Under the pieces are notes generated by a model that ran no database searches, was not told where the DNA came from, and saw only the letters and a list, made by a program, of their open reading frames with translations. DNA of 64,000 bases from Lanius collurio (lineage: Eukaryota > Chordata > Aves > Passeriformes > Laniidae): the NCBI GenBank assembly GCA_020086605.1, contig JACBWW010000003.1, positions 2,355,586-2,419,585 of the forward strand, read 5' to 3'. The position numbers were made by a program, and so were the translations under genes. How positions within the stretch are numbered: position 1 is the stretch's first letter; each line of letters opens with the position of its first letter. Shown here in pieces: positions 62,078-64,000 of this stretch.

Positions 62078-64000
62078 GTTTGATCCAGAAGAATCGAAGC
62101 ACATGCTTAAGGAAAAGAATGGCATGCGGTTCATGAACCCCATAATTAGTTCCCCTTCCTAGCTTTAAGCAGTAATTAAATCTGTCACTTCTGCTCTGCT
62201 GATTCATTTATTTAGCTATTTAATTGCTCAGCTCAATACGTCTTTATCTCCGGAACTGCAACATTTTATTCAGGCTAAGGAATAGCAGAAGCCATTATTA
62301 TTTTTTGTCTAAGGGCACGGACATGTAAAAGAAAAGAACACTAATACTAGATGATTTGGTGGTGTTGTCAGTTTTCACTTATCAAACAAAACAGTATTTA
62401 AGGGAAAACTTCAACCAGTGCTTGAGGATAGCTTTCCATACACAGGCTTCCTTCTCCAGGAAATTATGTCAAATGCAAGGACCCCATGTATCTGATCCAG
62501 GTTTATATTCCCATAATGAGTTAACTTAAAGCACTTCCAGATAATGCATAATTCTCTATAAACTGAGTGATCTATTGGTGGAATATTTTATAAACAAATT
62601 AAAATTGCAAATATACATTATATTGTTTATAAACTAAACAGTAAGTTTTCCTAATACTTTTTCATTTTGGGACATTGCTCAGTCAGGGAGATTTCTGTGA
62701 TCTGTCTCTTAGATTTATCATCAAATGGAGCATTTTAATCTGAAAAGCAAATGGAATATTTGGAATACTTTCAAGTTTGCATAGACAACCCTTCTGAATA
62801 CCCCTCAGTGAGATATATTTCCATACATGTCGTTTTTCTCAGATTACATTTTCATCAGTCCTTAAAGGAGATTGCAAGATTCCTCCACCATTTCTATCCA
62901 TAGGTTGGAAAAGCTGGTGTAGGAAAGCAGCATGCAAAACGATCAGGAGCAGATCATGACAGATCAATAACAGAGCCTTTTGGCAAAAGGAGAAGTTTTT
63001 TTTTTTATTTTTATAACCCTTTTTATTTACCCTCTTTAAACTGTGGAATGACAGATACAAAAATTAAAGATACAGAACACACCCAGATTCAGAAACAAGG
63101 GTATTTTTCTGTCACTTCTGGCATCAGTGACTCAGTTGCACCAATTTATTCATTTGCCTGGCTGGCCAAATTTTTATACCATGCACAGAGCCTTGCATTT
63201 CACTCCATTAGTGATTTCTTTTTGCTGTCTTGTTATTCAGTTACAACTATGCAGTTAATTAAGTAATTTCTCATGGTTTTGGCAGGTAAGATTAATCTAA
63301 AAATCTTCTTCTTGCTTACGTGGAGGATTTTTTTTTGTTGAAGATTACGTCTGGGTTTTTACTCCTCCAGTGAGAGTTCCGTCCACTCTTTTGCAATGCA
63401 AAACGTGCCTGTACTGCTGCTGTGGACACCCAGCTTGGCCCTGACTGAAGAAGAGGCAGGAGCCTGTGTGAAGACCAGCCAGTGGAGCTGGCAGGGTTTA
63501 TTAGGTATATTTCATGGAACACCTTGGAAATACAGCTGGATGGGCTGCCATAACTCTGGCTGCTGTTCTGGGCTGCACAGACCTGCACCATGCCTGTGCC
63601 AGAGTGAGGACCTCTGCTTCCCTCTCCCCCATCTTCAGGGAGAGCTTTGTCAGCCCATGAGCCGGCACCTTTGGCCCGACAATGCTCAGCCTATGTCACT
63701 CATGTTGGTGTTTTGCATCTGTGCACTCAGGGTTACTCGACTCTTTGTTGAAATAAGGAATATTTCTGTCCCCGCTGAATCTAGGAAGTCTGGAGATCTT
63801 GTGGGCAGTTTTGTTCTTGCAAGCCTGCACATATGATTTTTTTCGGTCTAGAGTTTTGCATGAGCTTCACTTAAATATGCTGTCCTTTAAATGTGTTTCT
63901 TCAAAAGATCTTCTAAAAGTACACTCTTCATTATGTTGGGCACATGCTTTAATTCAGAGAATTAATAAAGCAGCAAAAACACTCTGTGAACATCCTTTGT
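62078..64000. other. Unique sequence, possible conserved noncoding element
   Basis: 62137-62330 is AT-rich with several TAATTA/TTAATT-type homeodomain core motifs, free of repeats. 63370-63840 is GC-richer and carries 91- and 146-codon frames on opposite strands, with no recognisable domain. No gene called. Confidence 0.35.

Noticed and set aside
63316..63836. 91-codon (-) and 146-codon (+) overlapping frames as a gene
   Set aside because: Cys/Trp/Ser/His-rich, low in acidic residues, no recognisable motif, and opposite strands are open together in a GC-richer patch.

Overview
The window reads as vertebrate nuclear DNA, most likely from a bird. It is AT-rich, CpG-poor and full of stop codons on both strands. 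Its interspersed repeats are of avian/sauropsid type: CR1 LINE fragments (one ending in the ATTCTATGATTCTA-like CR1 tail), older L3/CR1-clade LINE remnants, and LTR sequences of endogenous-retrovirus type. No bacterial-style genes, rRNA, tRNA or CRISPR arrays were found. I could not recognise any protein-coding gene by homology. Almost all long open frames are chance frames or lie inside repeats.

Layout. 1-1.25 kb: unique sequence with one weak exon-like segment. 1.25-2.34 kb: a ~1.1 kb LTR-type repeat (+). 2.3-18 kb: mostly unique AT-rich DNA with two exon-like minus-strand segments (5.5 and 10.4 kb) and two direct copies of an unnamed repeat (10.85 and 14.43 kb). 18.0-18.65 kb: a 92-bp near-identical direct duplication around a GC-rich, LTR-like block. 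19.65 kb: an old CR1 piece (-). 26.6-35.3 kb: three phase-compatible exon-like segments (+), interleaved with LTR fragments at 28.75 and 32.36 kb and an ancient L3/CR1 LINE (29.5-31.35 kb, -). 38-39.15 kb: a GC-rich patch. 43.46-43.89 kb: a second LTR type (-). 46.86, 48.25, 51.44-53.05 and 54.49 kb: CR1 pieces, the third keeping a decayed reverse-transcriptase region. 53.67-54.35 kb: a second L3/CR1 piece (-). 58.27 kb: a perfect (ATGG)20 microsatellite. 55.3-64 kb: largely unique.

Possible genes. The best (+) candidate is a penultimate exon plus terminal exon (49334-49463 and 50394-50534). Splice sites and phase agree, the joined frame ends in a TGA, and AATAAA follows 106 bp later. The best (-) candidates are at 50195-50296, 10282-10453 and 5512-5603. 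Calling genes on both strands in the same interval is awkward, so at least some of these calls are probably chance. Each is given at low to moderate confidence. The segments are short, the number of possible splice sites in 64 kb is large, and no homology search could be run. The overall picture is intronic or intergenic avian DNA shaped by LINE and LTR turnover and by simple-sequence expansion.
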